Shown: positions 19,944 through 31,478, numbered from the stretch's first letter. The stretch is 64,000 nt of DNA from Candidatus Lightella neohaematopini (GCA_025728475.1 JAOBJN010000002.1:62001-126000), one strand, 5' to 3'. Notes: generated from the letters alone by a model not told the origin. A program made the numbers and translations.

Positions 19944-21179
19944 TTATTTATTAAATATTAATATTGGGTCTAATGATTTATTAATTACTGATTCATTAAT
20001 TAATATTTTATTTACTATATTCTTTGATGGTAAGTTATACATAGTTTCTAAAAGTATATTTTCTATAATAGAACGTAATCCTCTAGCTCCAACTTTATAT
20101 TTAACTGCTTGATTAGCAATAGCTAAAAGAGCCTTATTACAAAATTCTAACTTGATATTATCCAAATCAAAAATAGTTTGATATTGTTTAACTAATGAAT
20201 TTTTTGGTTTACTTAAAATTTGTACTAACATATCCACATCTGGTTCTTCTAACACAGCTATAATTGGTAAACGTCCAACAAACTCAGGTATTAATCCAAA
20301 TTTAATTAAATCTTCTGGCTTTGTTTTTAATAAAATATTATCATCTAATACTTTATTATTTTTAATTTTAGCACAAAATCCAATACCATAATTAGTTTCT
20401 ACTCTTCTTTTTATTATATTTTTTAAACCAGAAAATGCTCCACCACAAATAAACAAAATATTAGATGTTTCCACTTGTATAAAATCTTGTTGTGGATGTT
20501 TTCTTCCTCCTTTTGGAGGTACTAAAGCAGTAGTACCTTCTATTAATTTTAATAAAGCTTGTTGTACTCCTTCTCCAGAAACATCTCTAGTAATAGATGG
20601 ATTATCTGTTTTTCTAGAAATTTTATCAATTTCATCTACGTATATTATACCACTCTGTGCTTTCTTTACATTAAAATCACATTTTTGTAATAATTTTTGT
20701 ATTATATTTTCTACATCTTCTCCAACATAACCAGCTTCAGTTAACGTGGTAGCATCAGCTATAGCAAATGGTACATTAACTGAATTTGCTAGTGTTTCTG
20801 CAAGAAGAGTTTTACCACTACCAGTTGGTCCTATTAATAGAATATTACTTTTTCCTAACTTAATATTATTATTTTTGTTAACACAAATTCTTTTATAATG
20901 ATTACAGACAGCAACAGACAATATTTTTTTTGCTTGTTCTTGTCCAATTATATAATCATCCAGACAATGTTTTATTTGACGAGGACTAATTGATAGATTT
21001 TTATTATTATATTCATCGTCTTTTTTTTCTTCATTTATTATTTTATTACATAAATCAATACATTCATTACAAATATATACAGATGATCCAGCAATTAATT
21101 TTTTAACTTCCTTTTGACTCTTACCACAAAAGGAACAATATAATAACTTATTTAATTCATTATTTTCTTTATCTATCAT
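19944..21179 (-). CDS. clpX: ATP-dependent Clp protease ATP-binding subunit ClpX
   Basis: ClpX unfolds substrates and feeds them to ClpP. The 411 residues keep the N-terminal zinc-binding cysteines C15, C18, C37 and C40, Walker [11 protein letters not shown], Walker [10 protein letters not shown], the pore motif GYVGED, and the ClpP-docking IGF-type loop (here YGIGFCAK). It starts 36 bases after clpP in the same operon. Confidence 0.98.
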   Translation of the reverse strand: MIDKENNELNKLLYCSFCGKSQKEVKKLIAGSSVYICNECIDLCNKIINEEKKDDEYNNKNLSISPRQIKHCLDDYIIGQEQAKKILSVAVCNHYKRICVNKNNNIKLGKSNILLIGPTGSGKTLLAETLANSVNVPFAIADATTLTEAGYVGEDVENIIQKLLQKCDFNVKKAQSGIIYVDEIDKISRKTDNPSITRDVSGEGVQQALLKLIEGTTALVPPKGGRKHPQQDFIQVETSNILFICGGAFSGLKNIIKRRVETNYGIGFCAKIKNNKVLDDNILLKTKPEDLIKFGLIPEFVGRLPIIAVLEEPDVDMLVQILSKPKNSLVKQYQTIFDLDNIKLEFCNKALLAIANQAVKYKVGARGLRSIIENILLETMYNLPSKNIVNKILINESVINKSLDPILIFNK

Positions 21180-21215
21180 AAATATCTCTCGTGTACATTA
21201 AAAAAATAACATATA

Positions 21216-21845
21216 CTACTGACGATTTATTATTATTGAATCTATTATACCATATTCTAATGCTTCATTAGCAGATAAAAAATAATCTCTTTCAGTATCT
21301 CTTGATACTTTATCAAAAGATTTATTGCTATGTTTTGATATTAAATTATTAATTTTACTTTTAATATTTAATATTTCTTTTGTTTGTATTTCTATATCAG
21401 ATGCTTGACCATTAAATCCTCCAATTGGTTGATGAATCATAATTCTAGAATTTGGTAGACAAAATCTTTTACCTTTAGTCCCAGCCATTAGTAATAATGC
21501 TCCCATAGAAGCTGCTTGTCCTATACATAATGTACTAACATCTGGTTTTACAAATTGCATAACATCATAAATAGCCATACCTGCATTAATAACACCACCA
21601 GGAGAATTGATATAAAGATATATATCTTTTTCAGGATTTTCTGCCTCTAGAAATATTATCTGAGCAATTATTATACTTGCCATGTAATCTTCTATTTTCC
21701 CAGTTATAAATATTATTCTTTCTTTTAGTAAACGAGAAAATATATCATATGCTCGTTCACTATACGATAATTTTTCAACTACAATTGGAACTAAATTACT
21801 ACCGTAATTTTTCATACTAACATATGAAGTTATCTTATTTAACAT
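21216..21845 (-). CDS. clpP: ATP-dependent Clp protease proteolytic subunit ClpP
   Basis: ClpP is a serine peptidase that forms a tetradecameric chamber. The 209 residues (E. coli 207) keep the catalytic triad S113 (QAASMGA), H138 (IHQPIGG) and D187 (DTERDYF). The short N-terminal propeptide-like segment is present. A GGAAA sequence precedes the ATG. The gene for trigger factor (tig), upstream of clpP in E. coli, is missing from the intergenic region. Confidence 0.98.
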   Translation of the reverse strand: MLNKITSYVSMKNYGSNLVPIVVEKLSYSERAYDIFSRLLKERIIFITGKIEDYMASIIIAQIIFLEAENPEKDIYLYINSPGGVINAGMAIYDVMQFVKPDVSTLCIGQAASMGALLLMAGTKGKRFCLPNSRIMIHQPIGGFNGQASDIEIQTKEILNIKSKINNLISKHSNKSFDKVSRDTERDYFLSANEALEYGIIDSIIINRQ

Positions 21846-22299
21846 TAGTTTGTTTCCTTATATAACTAGGTATCTTAAAATATTTTTATGTTATTAATTA
21901 ACTTTACATATAACCGTAGTAAACTAATTATAAACATAACACTATATTAAAACCATACCATAACTGTGGTATTTGGTTACATTAATAACCAATTAGTAAA
22001 TATTAAGTAATATAAATCAAATTATATTAATTTTTGATATACAATTAGCTCAGCTAATAAATAGTCTCTCTAAGAGAGAATTTTGTTATTATTATATTTT
22101 AAAATAAAAAATAATAGTTTTTATTGAAAATAATTACTATACCACAATTATATTATGTTATAATGGTGTTAATCTCTTTAAAGGAAACTAATGTTATATA
22201 ATTTTTTGTTAATTTGTTATACTTATTAACTTATTTTAGTTAAGTACTATTTTTAACACTTAAGTTAATCTAACAACAAAGTAAATTCGTTAAATTAGC
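21846..22299. other. Divergent clpP-cyoA intergenic region (454 bases)
   Basis: No gene of normal size fits here. It contains two adjacent inverted repeats: ATTAGCT-C-AGCTAAT (22044-22058) and TCTCTC-TAA-GAGAGA (22065-22079), the latter followed by a short T run. It also contains an extended -10 promoter at 22156-22164 and a 12-codon ORF with its own AAGGA at 22191-22229. tig, bolA and ampG, which lie between clpP and cyoA in E. coli, have no recognisable remnant. Confidence 0.7.
22156..22164 (+). promoter_or_regulatory. Putative extended -10 promoter for cyo operon
   Basis: The sequence TGTTATAAT is an extended -10 element (TG, one base, TATAAT) 136 bases upstream of cyoA. No good -35 sits 16-18 bases upstream, which is acceptable for extended -10 promoters. 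In AT-rich DNA chance matches are likely. Confidence 0.4.
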
Positions 22300-23145
22300 A
22301 TGAGTATTATAAGAAAGATTTTTTTATCTTCAGTTATCATTACATTATTTGGTTGTGATTCTAAGTTAGCAATATTTAATCCAACTGGACAAATAGGTAT
22401 AGAGGAAAAATTAATTATAGTAACAGCAATAAAACTTATGTCAATTATTGTTATACCAGTAATAATAATGACTTTATTTTTTGTTATTAGATATAGGTCA
22501 TCAAGTACTACGGCGTTATATAAACCAGAATGGTGTAAATCTAAAATCATAGAGTTATTTATATGGATTATACCTTTTATAATTGTATTAATATTATCTA
22601 GTATTACTATAAATAGTGTTAAAAAATTAGATCCTAGTAAATCAATAGTAACTTTTAATTCACCACCTATTAAAATAAATGTCATATCACTAAATTGGAA
22701 ATGGTTATTTATATATCCTGATTTTAAAATTGCTTCAATTAACGAAATATATGTTCCAGTAAATATACCAATAATCTTTAATATTACTTCTGATTCTGTT
22801 ATGAATTCATTTTTTATACCTCAATTAGGTAGTCAAATTTATGCTATGAATAACATGTGTTCTAGATTAAATCTAATTGCTAATAAAATTGGTATTTATA
22901 AAGGTATATCATCTAATTTTAGTGGTAGTGGATTTTCTGGTATGAAATTTAATGTATTTGTTGTGAATAACAATAAATTTAATTTATGGATTAATAAAGT
23001 TAAATCCTATAAAACTAAATTAACTAGTTTTTTAGATTACAAAAAATTATCTTTACCTAGTAAATTTGATTCAGTAAAATATTTTTCGGAAGTAAATAAT
23101 AAAATTTTTTATTGCATCATAAATAAACATAATTTAGATAAGTGA
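22300..23145 (+). CDS. cyoA: Cytochrome bo3 ubiquinol oxidase subunit II
   Basis: Subunit II of the proton-pumping quinol oxidase. The 281 residues (E. coli 315) start with a lipoprotein signal peptide with lipobox LFGC, C19 being lipidated. Two membrane helices follow, then a periplasmic cupredoxin domain (LNWKWLFIYPD, FFIPQLGSQIYAMN). No CuA ligands are seen, as expected for quinol oxidases. The C-terminus is shortened. It is the first gene of cyoABCDE. Confidence 0.96.
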   Translation: MSIIRKIFLSSVIITLFGCDSKLAIFNPTGQIGIEEKLIIVTAIKLMSIIVIPVIIMTLFFVIRYRSSSTTALYKPEWCKSKIIELFIWIIPFIIVLILSSITINSVKKLDPSKSIVTFNSPPIKINVISLNWKWLFIYPDFKIASINEIYVPVNIPIIFNITSDSVMNSFFIPQLGSQIYAMNNMCSRLNLIANKIGIYKGISSNFSGSGFSGMKFNVFVVNNNKFNLWINKVKSYKTKLTSFLDYKKLSLPSKFDSVKYFSEVNNKIFYCIINKHNLDK

Positions 23146-23210
23146 TTGTTTATTAATACCATTTATGGTATTTAAATATAGAAAAGTCATTTTGATTATA
23201 GGAAAATAAA

Positions 23211-25178
23211 ATGTTTGGTAGATTAAAAATAAGTGATATTCCATATAATGAACCAATTATTATATTCACTTTTATATTTATTGCGTTAGTTAGTGCAGTT
23301 ACAATATTCACTATTAGTTATTTTGGTAAGTGGAAATATTTATGGGATAATTGGTTAACTTCACTAGATCATAAAAGAATTGGTATAATGTACATAATAA
23401 CTTCAATAGTAATGTTATTAAGAGGATTTATTGATGCCATTATGATGAGAACTCAACAAATGTTAGCATCTTCTAGTATGCAAGAAGGATTTTTATCATC
23501 ACACCACTATAATCAAATTATTACTGTTCATGGAGTTATAATGATAATATTTATGGCTACTCCATTTATAATTGGTTTAATGAACATTATTATTCCTTTA
23601 CAAATAGGTTGTCGTGATTTAGCTTTTCCATTCTTAAATTCTCTAAGTTTTTGGCTATTTATGATAGGTGTTATACTAATAAACTTATCATTAGGAATAG
23701 GTGAATTTGCACAAACTGGGTGGACTGCTTATCCACCATTATCTGAAAAAATTTATAGTCCAGGTGTTGGAGTAGATTATTGGATATGGAGTATGCAGAT
23801 AGCTGGAATTAGTACTACTATTACTGGAATAAATTTTATTGTTACTATACTATTTATGCGTACCCCAAATATGGGCATAATGAATATGCCAGTTTTTACT
23901 TGGACAACATTATGTACAAATATACTAATTGTTGTGGCATTTCCAATACTAGCTGTAACTATTATGTTACTAACTTTAGATCGTTATTTAGGAATGCATT
24001 TTTTTACCCAAGATATGGGTGGTAATCCAATGATGTATATTAATTTATTTTGGTCTTGGGGTCATCCTGAAGTATATATATTGGTATTACCAGTATTTGG
24101 TATTTTTTCTGAAGTAGTTGCTACTTTTTCACAAAAAAGTTTATTTAATTATAAAACATTAATTTTTGCTACTATAGCTATTACAGTATTAGCATTTTGT
24201 GTTTGGTTACATCATTTTTTTACTATGGGAGCTGGATCAAATGTTAATGCATTTTTTGGTATTATGACAATGATAATTGCTATTCCTACTGGTGTAAAAG
24301 TATTTAACTGGTTATTTACTATGTATAGAGGAAAAGTTATTGTTAATACAATTATGTTATGGACTACTGGATTTATTATTACATTTGTAATTGGAGGAGC
24401 AGCAGGGGTACTGTTAGCACTACCAACAGCAAATTATGTTTTACATAATAGTTTATTTGTTGTTGCTCATTTTCATAATGTGATTATTGGTGGAGTTTTA
24501 TTTGGTTGTTTTGCTGGTGCTACTTATTGGTTTCCAAAAATTTTTGGTTTTATATTAAATGAAACATGGGGTAAAATATCTTTCTATTTTTGGATTATTG
24601 GTTTTTATATAGCATTTATGCCTTTATATATATTAGGATTCATGGGTATGACTCGTCGTCTTAGTCAATTTATAGATTCAAGTTTTCATAATTTACTAAC
24701 TATATCTTTTATTGGAGTAATATTTATAATGTTTGGAATATTATCTCAAATAATACAAGTAATAATTAGTATACGAAATAGAAAAAATAATATTGCTACT
24801 AATGATCCATGGAATGGAAGAACTTTAGAATGGTTTACATCATCACCACCATCGATATATAATTTTTCGATTATACCTAAAATAAAAAACACAATTGATG
24901 CTTTTTGGTTTATAAAAAAAGATATAAAAAATAACATAAAATTAAAATATCAACCGATTTTTTTACCTAAAAATACAAGTTTTGGCATAGTAATTTCAAT
25001 ATTTGGATTATTATTTTGTTTTTCTATGATTTGGTATATTTGGTGGTTATCATGTGTTAGTATATTAGGAATAGTTATTTCTATTATTATATATAATGTT
25101 AAAAATAAAGAATATTATTATTTTTCAATTAATAAAATAAAAGCTATCGAAAATAGTAAATGTACTAAAAATAACTAA
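23211..25178 (+). CDS. cyoB: Cytochrome bo3 ubiquinol oxidase subunit I
   Basis: This is the catalytic subunit with heme b, heme o3 and CuB. The 655 residues (E. coli 663) keep the ligands offset by one from E. coli. These are the heme b histidines in TVHGVI (H107) and HFHNVI, the crosslinked CuB His-Tyr in WGHPEVY, and the paired CuB histidines in WLHHFF. The K-channel lysine is in [16 protein letters not shown] leader precedes the ATG. Confidence 0.98.
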   Translation: MFGRLKISDIPYNEPIIIFTFIFIALVSAVTIFTISYFGKWKYLWDNWLTSLDHKRIGIMYIITSIVMLLRGFIDAIMMRTQQMLASSSMQEGFLSSHHYNQIITVHGVIMIIFMATPFIIGLMNIIIPLQIGCRDLAFPFLNSLSFWLFMIGVILINLSLGIGEFAQTGWTAYPPLSEKIYSPGVGVDYWIWSMQIAGISTTITGINFIVTILFMRTPNMGIMNMPVFTWTTLCTNILIVVAFPILAVTIMLLTLDRYLGMHFFTQDMGGNPMMYINLFWSWGHPEVYILVLPVFGIFSEVVATFSQKSLFNYKTLIFATIAITVLAFCVWLHHFFTMGAGSNVNAFFGIMTMIIAIPTGVKVFNWLFTMYRGKVIVNTIMLWTTGFIITFVIGGAAGVLLALPTANYVLHNSLFVVAHFHNVIIGGVLFGCFAGATYWFPKIFGFILNETWGKISFYFWIIGFYIAFMPLYILGFMGMTRRLSQFIDSSFHNLLTISFIGVIFIMFGILSQIIQVIISIRNRKNNIATNDPWNGRTLEWFTSSPPSIYNFSIIPKIKNTIDAFWFIKKDIKNNIKLKYQPIFLPKNTSFGIVISIFGLLFCFSMIWYIWWLSCVSILGIVISIIIYNVKNKEYYYFSINKIKAIENSKCTKNN

Positions 25179-25183
25179 AAATC

Positions 25184-25783
25184 ATGTTAAATATTACTAA
25201 TAAATCTTCAAAAAGTAGTCATACTAATATAAATAATAATATATTTGGTTTGTGGATATATTTGATGAGTGATTGTGTATTTTTTTCAGTACTATTTATT
25301 AATTATATTCTAGCATATAATAGTATGTTATATACTATTAGTAACAGTTTTTATAATATACCATTTGTTTTAATTGAAACATTAATTCTTCTTACTAGTA
25401 GTTATACTTGTTGTTTGGCTAGTTATTATTTTAATATTAATAAAATAAAATATGTAGTTTATTATTTATCAATAACTTTTCTTCTTGGAGTATGTTTTTT
25501 GTATATGGAATTATATGAATTTATTCACTTAATTAGAAACAATTTAGGTCCAGATAAAAATTATTTTCTTTCTAGTTTTTTCACATTATTAGGGGTACAT
25601 GGGATACATATAATAGTTGGACTAATTTGGTTCATAATATTACTATTACAAATTTATTTAAATAAATTTGATAAAATAAAAAATAATTTGTATTGTTTGA
25701 GTTTATTTTGGCATTTTTTAGATATAATATGGGTATTTATTTTTACGATTGTTTATTTATTTAGTTTCAGTATTCTTAAATAA
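25184..25783 (+). CDS. cyoC: Cytochrome bo3 ubiquinol oxidase subunit III
   Basis: A five-helix membrane subunit of the oxidase (199 residues, E. coli 204). FGLWIYLMSDCVFFSVLF near the start and LLGVHGIHIIVGLIW in the fourth helix are characteristic. It begins 5 bases after cyoB and is clearly operonic. Confidence 0.95.
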   Translation: MLNITNKSSKSSHTNINNNIFGLWIYLMSDCVFFSVLFINYILAYNSMLYTISNSFYNIPFVLIETLILLTSSYTCCLASYYFNINKIKYVVYYLSITFLLGVCFLYMELYEFIHLIRNNLGPDKNYFLSSFFTLLGVHGIHIIVGLIWFIILLLQIYLNKFDKIKNNLYCLSLFWHFLDIIWVFIFTIVYLFSFSILK

Positions 25784-25796
25784 TAAATTATTAATT

Positions 25797-26084
25797 ATGA
25801 TAAATAATAGATATTTATTTGGATTTTTATACTCTATAATACTAACAATAGTTCCGTTTATTTCATTAATATTGTTAACAAATAAAACAATAGTATTATT
25901 AATATTAATTGCTTGTGGTATATCACAAGTCATAGTACATTTTTTTTATTTTTTAGATTTTCATTTATATTTAAAATATAAATGGTATCTTATATCTTTA
26001 TTATTTACTTTGATTATTATAACTATATTAATTACTGGTTCAGTATGGATTATGTATAATATATGCAAAAATTTATTAATATAA
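25797..26084 (+). CDS. cyoD: Cytochrome bo3 ubiquinol oxidase subunit IV
   Basis: A small three-helix subunit needed for assembly. I start it at ATG 25797 (MINNRYLFGFLYSIILT), which aligns with the E. coli YMTGFILSIILT region. An in-frame earlier ATG at 25749 would lie inside cyoC. The 95 residues (E. coli 109) end in GSVWIMYN, matching the family's GSIWIMWN. Confidence 0.93.
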   Translation: MINNRYLFGFLYSIILTIVPFISLILLTNKTIVLLILIACGISQVIVHFFYFLDFHLYLKYKWYLISLLFTLIIITILITGSVWIMYNICKNLLI

Positions 26085-26103
26085 AAATATTATTAATATG
26101 TAA

Positions 26104-26952
26104 ATGATAACAAAGTATATAAGAAGTATAAAACTCAAAATTGTTGTTGGTAATTTATTATCTTTAATTAGTGGTTTTTTGTTATCTTCTAGAATTACAA
26201 AAGTAATAAATATTAATTTATTAAATTATACAATATTAGGAATGTTTTTTTTGTTAATATCTAATTGCCTGTTAAATAATTATATTGATAGAGATATTGA
26301 TATAATTATGGACAGAACTAAAAATAGATTATTAATAAATAATAAAACATTATCATTATTAATATTATTAATATCTATTATACTAGCTATATTAGGATTA
26401 ATAATACTATTTATTACTAATAATTTATTAGTTTTTATTTTATCTATACTTGCTACTATAATATATGTAATATTTTATAGTTTTTATTTAAAAAGATATT
26501 CTTTGTATAGTACATTAATAGGTAGTTTATCAGGAGCAATGCCACCAGTAATAGGATATTGTAGTGTACTAAATTTTAATTTTGAGTCATTAATATTAAT
26601 GTTAATATTTATAGTATGGCAAATACCACATTTTTATTCATTGTCAATTATATATATAAATGATTACAAAAAAGCTAATATTCCAATATTACCACTATAT
26701 TATGGTTATTTAATTACTAAAAAATATATTATTATTTCTATCATTTTATATATATTACTAATATTTTTAATGTATACCATAACTAATAATAATATATATT
26801 TTATTATTATTAATATTCCTATTATGATATTATGGTTATTTGTATCATTAAAAAATAATAATATAGATAGTTGGGCTAAAAAAATATTTATTTTATCTAT
26901 TATAAGTATTAATGTATTTAATCTATCTATATTAAGCTATTATAAAGTATAG
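26104..26952 (+). CDS. cyoE: Protoheme IX farnesyltransferase (heme O synthase)
   Basis: CyoE farnesylates heme b to heme o for CyoB. This 282-residue UbiA-family membrane protein (E. coli 296) keeps the first Asp-rich motif NNYIDRDIDIIMDRTKNR and the second IYINDYKKANIPILP. It is the last gene of the cyo operon. It needs farnesyl diphosphate, yet ispA is not at its expected place in this window. Confidence 0.96.
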   Translation: MITKYIRSIKLKIVVGNLLSLISGFLLSSRITKVININLLNYTILGMFFLLISNCLLNNYIDRDIDIIMDRTKNRLLINNKTLSLLILLISIILAILGLIILFITNNLLVFILSILATIIYVIFYSFYLKRYSLYSTLIGSLSGAMPPVIGYCSVLNFNFESLILMLIFIVWQIPHFYSLSIIYINDYKKANIPILPLYYGYLITKKYIIISIILYILLIFLMYTITNNNIYFIIINIPIMILWLFVSLKNNNIDSWAKKIFILSIISINVFNLSILSYYKV

Positions 26953-26995
26953 TATATGTTTTATATTTACATGAAATTATAAACATTTAGTATAT

Positions 26996-28165
26996 ATGGA
27001 TATTAGAACAATACGTATTATCATTGGTACATGTATTTTATTTACTATAAGAATAATTAGTACATTTATTTTATTACCAGTAATTACTAGATATGGCAAA
27101 TTATCTAATACTAATGATTTTTTAATAGGAATATCTATTAGTATATATAGTATTATGCAAATGATATGTCAAGTACCATTTGGTATTGCTGCAGATAAAT
27201 TTAATCGTAAAAATTTAATTACATTAGGATTATTAATATTTTTACTTGGCAATGTAATAATTATTAAATTAAACAATATTATTGGTTTAATTATAGGTAG
27301 AGGTATACAAGGAATAAGTGCTATTAGTCCAGTTATTATGAGTATCGTATATGATTCTATTAATAATAAGTATTATACTATAGCTATGATGTGTTTAGGA
27401 ATTAGTTTTTTAATATCTTTTATTATTTCAATAGTACTTGGTCCAATAATAACTGAATTAATTAACTTTAATGCATTGTTTATATTTATAACTATACTAT
27501 CATTAGTAGGAATCATTGTTACGTATTTAATTATACCAGATATAAAATTAAACAATATAGTAAAAAATAGACCTAGATTAAATATAATTAGCATAATATT
27601 TAATAAAAATTTAGTCTTAATAAATTTTAGTATATTTTGTTTACATATATTATTAGTATCAAACTTTGTAACTATACCATACGATTTAATTAAGATTGGT
27701 ATAAATTATTCTAATCATTGGAAAGTATATTTATATAGTACATTATCCTTTATAATTACATTTGTACTAATTAATATTTTTAATAAATATAAATATAAAA
27801 TACTATACATATTAATTAGTTTTATAACTATATTCTTAATATCGATATTACTAAAAACAATTATTTTTAGTAAATTATCATTAATAATTAGTATACAATT
27901 ATTCTTTATATCTTTTAGTATAATAGAAGCAATATTACCACAATTTTTAAGACAAATAACTAATAATATACCATCCTATAATGGAACCCTATTGGGTTTA
28001 TATTCTACTAATCAATTTTTAGGTAGTGCTATTGGTGGTTTTGTTAGCGGATTAATATTACATATTACTAAATCAGTTAAACTAGTATTATTTGTTAATG
28101 TAATAATATTACTATTATGGTTATTTGTAATTATTAAAAATTTTAATAAATTAAAGGAAAAATAA
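26996..28165 (+). CDS. yajR: Major facilitator superfamily transporter, YajR-like
   Basis: A 12-helix MFS protein of 389 residues. The N-terminal half matches YajR: FLLPVITRYG-like opening, QMICQVPFGIAADKFNRKN with motif A, GRGIQGISAISPVIM, and ISFLISFIISIVLGPIIT. E. coli YajR has 454 residues including a C-terminal cytosolic YAM domain. Here the protein stops just after helix 12, so that domain is gone. Substrate is unknown. It sits between cyoE and panE as in E. coli. Confidence 0.85.
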   Translation: MDIRTIRIIIGTCILFTIRIISTFILLPVITRYGKLSNTNDFLIGISISIYSIMQMICQVPFGIAADKFNRKNLITLGLLIFLLGNVIIIKLNNIIGLIIGRGIQGISAISPVIMSIVYDSINNKYYTIAMMCLGISFLISFIISIVLGPIITELINFNALFIFITILSLVGIIVTYLIIPDIKLNNIVKNRPRLNIISIIFNKNLVLINFSIFCLHILLVSNFVTIPYDLIKIGINYSNHWKVYLYSTLSFIITFVLINIFNKYKYKILYILISFITIFLISILLKTIIFSKLSLIISIQLFFISFSIIEAILPQFLRQITNNIPSYNGTLLGLYSTNQFLGSAIGGFVSGLILHITKSVKLVLFVNVIILLLWLFVIIKNFNKLKEK

Positions 28166-28180
28166 TTATTATAAATATAT

Positions 28181-29107
28181 ATGAAAATTACAGTATTAGG
28201 TTGTGGAGCACTAGGTAGATTGTTAGCATATTTTTTAACTAAAAATGGTAATAGTGTTCAAGGATGGCTAAAAGAAGACAAAAAAGATAGTATATACATT
28301 AATATTACTCATATTAATAATATGAGAGATAATATTATATTACCAACAAATAACGTATTACATTTAAATAATAGTGATTTATTAATAGTAACATTAAAAA
28401 TTGGTAGTATTGTTTATTCTTTAAAACAAATAATAAATTTTATTAACAAAAATTGCATTATATTACTAATATATAATGGTTTAGGTATAGAAAATAAATT
28501 ATCATTTATTAAACAACCACTATTAATTGGAATAACTTATCATGCTGTATATAAAGAAAAAGAAATAATATATCATAATCATAAAGGATTAACAATAATT
28601 GGTAAAATAGATAGTACAGTAAAGGATATTAATTATAATATCTTAATAAAAAAATTAAATTTAGCGTTAACAAATGTTATTTGGTGTAAAAATATACATA
28701 TTTTTAAATTAAAAAAATTAGCAGTTAATTGTGTTATTAATCCTTTAACAACAATATATAATTGTAAAAATGGTGAACTATTAAAATATAATAAAAGCAT
28801 TCTTTCTATATGTAAAGAACTATCTAACATATTAAAATATATGGGTGTATCTATAAATACTAAGGATTTAGTAATATTAATTACTAGCGTTATAAATAAT
28901 ACTAAAAATAATATATCTTCTATGTTGCAAGATATAAAAAATAATAAATATTCAGAAATAGATTATATAAATGGTTATATTATAAAATATGCAAGATTAT
29001 ATAATTTGTATGTTTATGAAAATATAAAATTATTTAATATAATAAAATACAAAGAGCTTAATATTATTAACAATAATGAATATATTATAGGTAATAAATT
29101 TACCTAA
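28181..29107 (+). CDS. panE: 2-dehydropantoate 2-reductase (ketopantoate reductase)
   Basis: PanE reduces ketopantoate to pantoate with NADPH for pantothenate and coenzyme A. The 308 residues (E. coli 303) have the GCGALG nucleotide-binding loop at 7-12, the catalytic lysine in KKLAVNCVINPLT, and the glutamate in EIDYINGY. It follows yajR by 15 bases. yajQ, yajL and thiI, which are nearby in E. coli, are absent. Confidence 0.96.
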   Translation: MKITVLGCGALGRLLAYFLTKNGNSVQGWLKEDKKDSIYINITHINNMRDNIILPTNNVLHLNNSDLLIVTLKIGSIVYSLKQIINFINKNCIILLIYNGLGIENKLSFIKQPLLIGITYHAVYKEKEIIYHNHKGLTIIGKIDSTVKDINYNILIKKLNLALTNVIWCKNIHIFKLKKLAVNCVINPLTTIYNCKNGELLKYNKSILSICKELSNILKYMGVSINTKDLVILITSVINNTKNNISSMLQDIKNNKYSEIDYINGYIIKYARLYNLYVYENIKLFNIIKYKELNIINNNEYIIGNKFT

Positions 29108-29174
29108 ATTTTGTATAAGTAAAAATATATTATCATAATAGTTATAATAATATTTATTATATAATAATAAAAAT

Positions 29175-31016
29175 ATGGTGATAAAAAACAACAAATATAC
29201 AATATTAACTAATATTAATAATCCTATAGAATTACGTAGATTATCAATTAAAGATCTTGATGTTATATGTTATGAATTAAGAGAATTTTTATTAGATACC
29301 GTTAATCAATCTAGTGGTCATCTTGCTTCTGGTTTAGGTGTAATAGAATTAACTGTTGCCTTACATTATGTTTACAATACTCCGATAGATTTTTTAATTT
29401 GGGATACTGGTCATCAAACCTATCCCCATAAAATAATTACTAACAGACGTAATTTTATGAAAACTATTAGACAAATTAATGGATTACATCCATTTCCTTC
29501 AAGAGAAGAAAGTGAATATGATGTATTGACAGTTGGACATTCATCTACTTCTATTAGTGTTAGTTCTGGAATAGCAGTAGCAATGAAACAACAATATAAG
29601 AATAGACATGTTGTTTGTGTAATTGGAGATGGAGCAATAACAGCAGGAATGGCTTTTGAAGCAATAAATCATGCTGGTGATATTAAACCAAACATATTAA
29701 TAATATTAAATGATAATGGTATATCTATCTCCAATAATACTGGAGCTCTTAATAATTATCTATTAAATATTAAAAAATATAATTCTATAAGAAGAGTAAA
29801 TAAGATAATAAAACAAACTACTAATACATCACAATATGATAATATATACACTAATAAAACAGTTAATTTATTTCAATATTTAGGATTTAATTATATTGGT
29901 CCTGTTAATGGACATAATCTAAAGGAACTGATTAAGATACTAAGTATTTTACGTTTAAAATCTGGTCCACAATTACTACATTTAGTAACAGTTAAAGGTT
30001 ATGGTTATTTACCAGCAGAACAAGATCCAATTAATTGGCATTCAGTACCTAAATACAGTATATCAAATAATAGTCTATTGTTAAAAAATAATTCTACTAC
30101 CTACTCTAATATTTTTGGTGATTGGTTATGTTATACTGCAGCTAAAGATAATAAACTAGTTGCCATTACTCCTGCTATGAGTTATGGATCAGGTATGAAT
30201 AATTTTTCTTGTCAATATCCAAAACAATTTTTTGATGTAGCTATTGCTGAACAACATGCTGTAACTTTTGCTGTAGGATTATCAATTGGTGGTTATAAAC
30301 CAGTTGTATCTATTTATTCGACTTTTTTACAACGAGCTTATGATCAAATTATTCATGATGTAGCATTACAAAATATTCCTATTTTATTTGTTATTGATCG
30401 GGGAGGGATAGTAGGATCTGATGGTAAAACTCATCAAGGATCATTTGATTTATCATATCTACGATGTATACCCAATATTATTATTATGACTCCAAGTAAT
30501 GAAAATGAATGTAGATTAATGTTATATACTGGTTATCAACATCAAACTAGTCCTAGTGTAGTACGTTATCCAAAAAGATCAATTACTGGGATTAATAAAA
30601 TAACTAAATTATATAAAATACCTTTAGGTAAAGGTATAATTCATCGTTATGGAACTAATATAGCAATATTAAATTTTGGTACATTATTTACACAAGCATT
30701 AATAGTTGCTGATAAACTTAATACTACTTTAGTAGATATGAGATTTGTAAAACCATTAGATACTTCATTAATTAAAGAATTATCTTATAATCACAAAATT
30801 TTTGTTACTATCGAAGAAAATAGTATTTTAGGTGGTGCTGGTAGTGCTGTTAATGAATTTATTATGTATAATCAATTGTCTGTAAAAGTCCTAAATATAG
30901 GATTACCAGATTTATTTATTACACATGGTGATCAAAAACAAATACAAATTAATTTAGGCTTAGATAGTACAGGTATATATAAAAAAATTAATAATTGGTT
31001 AAATAAAGTTTTTTAA
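29175..31016 (+). CDS. dxs: 1-deoxy-D-xylulose-5-phosphate synthase
   Basis: Dxs joins pyruvate and glyceraldehyde 3-phosphate, the entry step of the MEP isoprenoid pathway, and uses TPP. The 613 residues (E. coli 620) show TGHQTYPHK with the catalytic histidine, the TPP/Mg motif GDGAITAGM, the LNDNGISIS block, and the transketolase central domain ([24 protein letters not shown]). It overlaps the convergent pgpA by 18 bases. ispA and xseB, next to dxs in E. coli, are not here. Confidence 0.98.
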   Translation: MVIKNNKYTILTNINNPIELRRLSIKDLDVICYELREFLLDTVNQSSGHLASGLGVIELTVALHYVYNTPIDFLIWDTGHQTYPHKIITNRRNFMKTIRQINGLHPFPSREESEYDVLTVGHSSTSISVSSGIAVAMKQQYKNRHVVCVIGDGAITAGMAFEAINHAGDIKPNILIILNDNGISISNNTGALNNYLLNIKKYNSIRRVNKIIKQTTNTSQYDNIYTNKTVNLFQYLGFNYIGPVNGHNLKELIKILSILRLKSGPQLLHLVTVKGYGYLPAEQDPINWHSVPKYSISNNSLLLKNNSTTYSNIFGDWLCYTAAKDNKLVAITPAMSYGSGMNNFSCQYPKQFFDVAIAEQHAVTFAVGLSIGGYKPVVSIYSTFLQRAYDQIIHDVALQNIPILFVIDRGGIVGSDGKTHQGSFDLSYLRCIPNIIIMTPSNENECRLMLYTGYQHQTSPSVVRYPKRSITGINKITKLYKIPLGKGIIHRYGTNIAILNFGTLFTQALIVADKLNTTLVDMRFVKPLDTSLIKELSYNHKIFVTIEENSILGGAGSAVNEFIMYNQLSVKVLNIGLPDLFITHGDQKQIQINLGLDSTGIYKKINNWLNKVF

Positions 31017-31463
31017 TAAAAAAATAATACTAATAGTTATTAACGCAGCTAATAAATCATCAGCCATAATACCAAAACCATTATTTATATTATTTAAGTA
31101 ACTAATTGGCCATGGCTTAATAATATCTAATACTCTAAATAAAAATATACTAAATAGTATCTTTATAAAAGATTTATTAGGTAATAATAAAATTATTATT
31201 CCAGTACCAATAAACTCATCTAATACTATTGAATAATGATCCTTAATATTAGAATTATTATTGACAATATGACAAAATAATGTACTTAATATAAGTATTA
31301 ATATTAATTCTGATATATTAAAATTATTAATAGATATAACATAGTACCATACTATACTACTAATAATAGTAGCTATAGTACCAGAACAAGGTAAATACCC
31401 TATACCAAAACCAATAACGATAATATATAATAACTTATATAAACTATTTTTATAAATATTCAT
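30999..31463 (-). CDS. pgpA: Phosphatidylglycerophosphatase A
   Basis: PgpA dephosphorylates phosphatidylglycerol phosphate, the product of PgsA (37018), to make phosphatidylglycerol. The 154-residue membrane protein (E. coli 172) keeps [12 protein letters not shown], the metal motif DEFIG, and DIIKPWPI with [12 protein letters not shown]. It is the last gene of the minus-strand yajC-ribD-ribH-nusB-thiL-pgpA run and overlaps dxs at its 3' end. Confidence 0.94.
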   Translation of the reverse strand: MNIYKNSLYKLLYIIVIGFGIGYLPCSGTIATIISSIVWYYVISINNFNISELILILILSTLFCHIVNNNSNIKDHYSIVLDEFIGTGIIILLLPNKSFIKILFSIFLFRVLDIIKPWPISYLNNINNGFGIMADDLLAALITISIIFLLKNFI

Positions 31464-31478
31464 TTACTTAAAAATAAA

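Noticed and set aside
22290..22685. Minus-strand ORF of 131 codons over cyoA
   Set aside because: It is antisense to the first half of cyoA, whose lipobox and cupredoxin features are clear.
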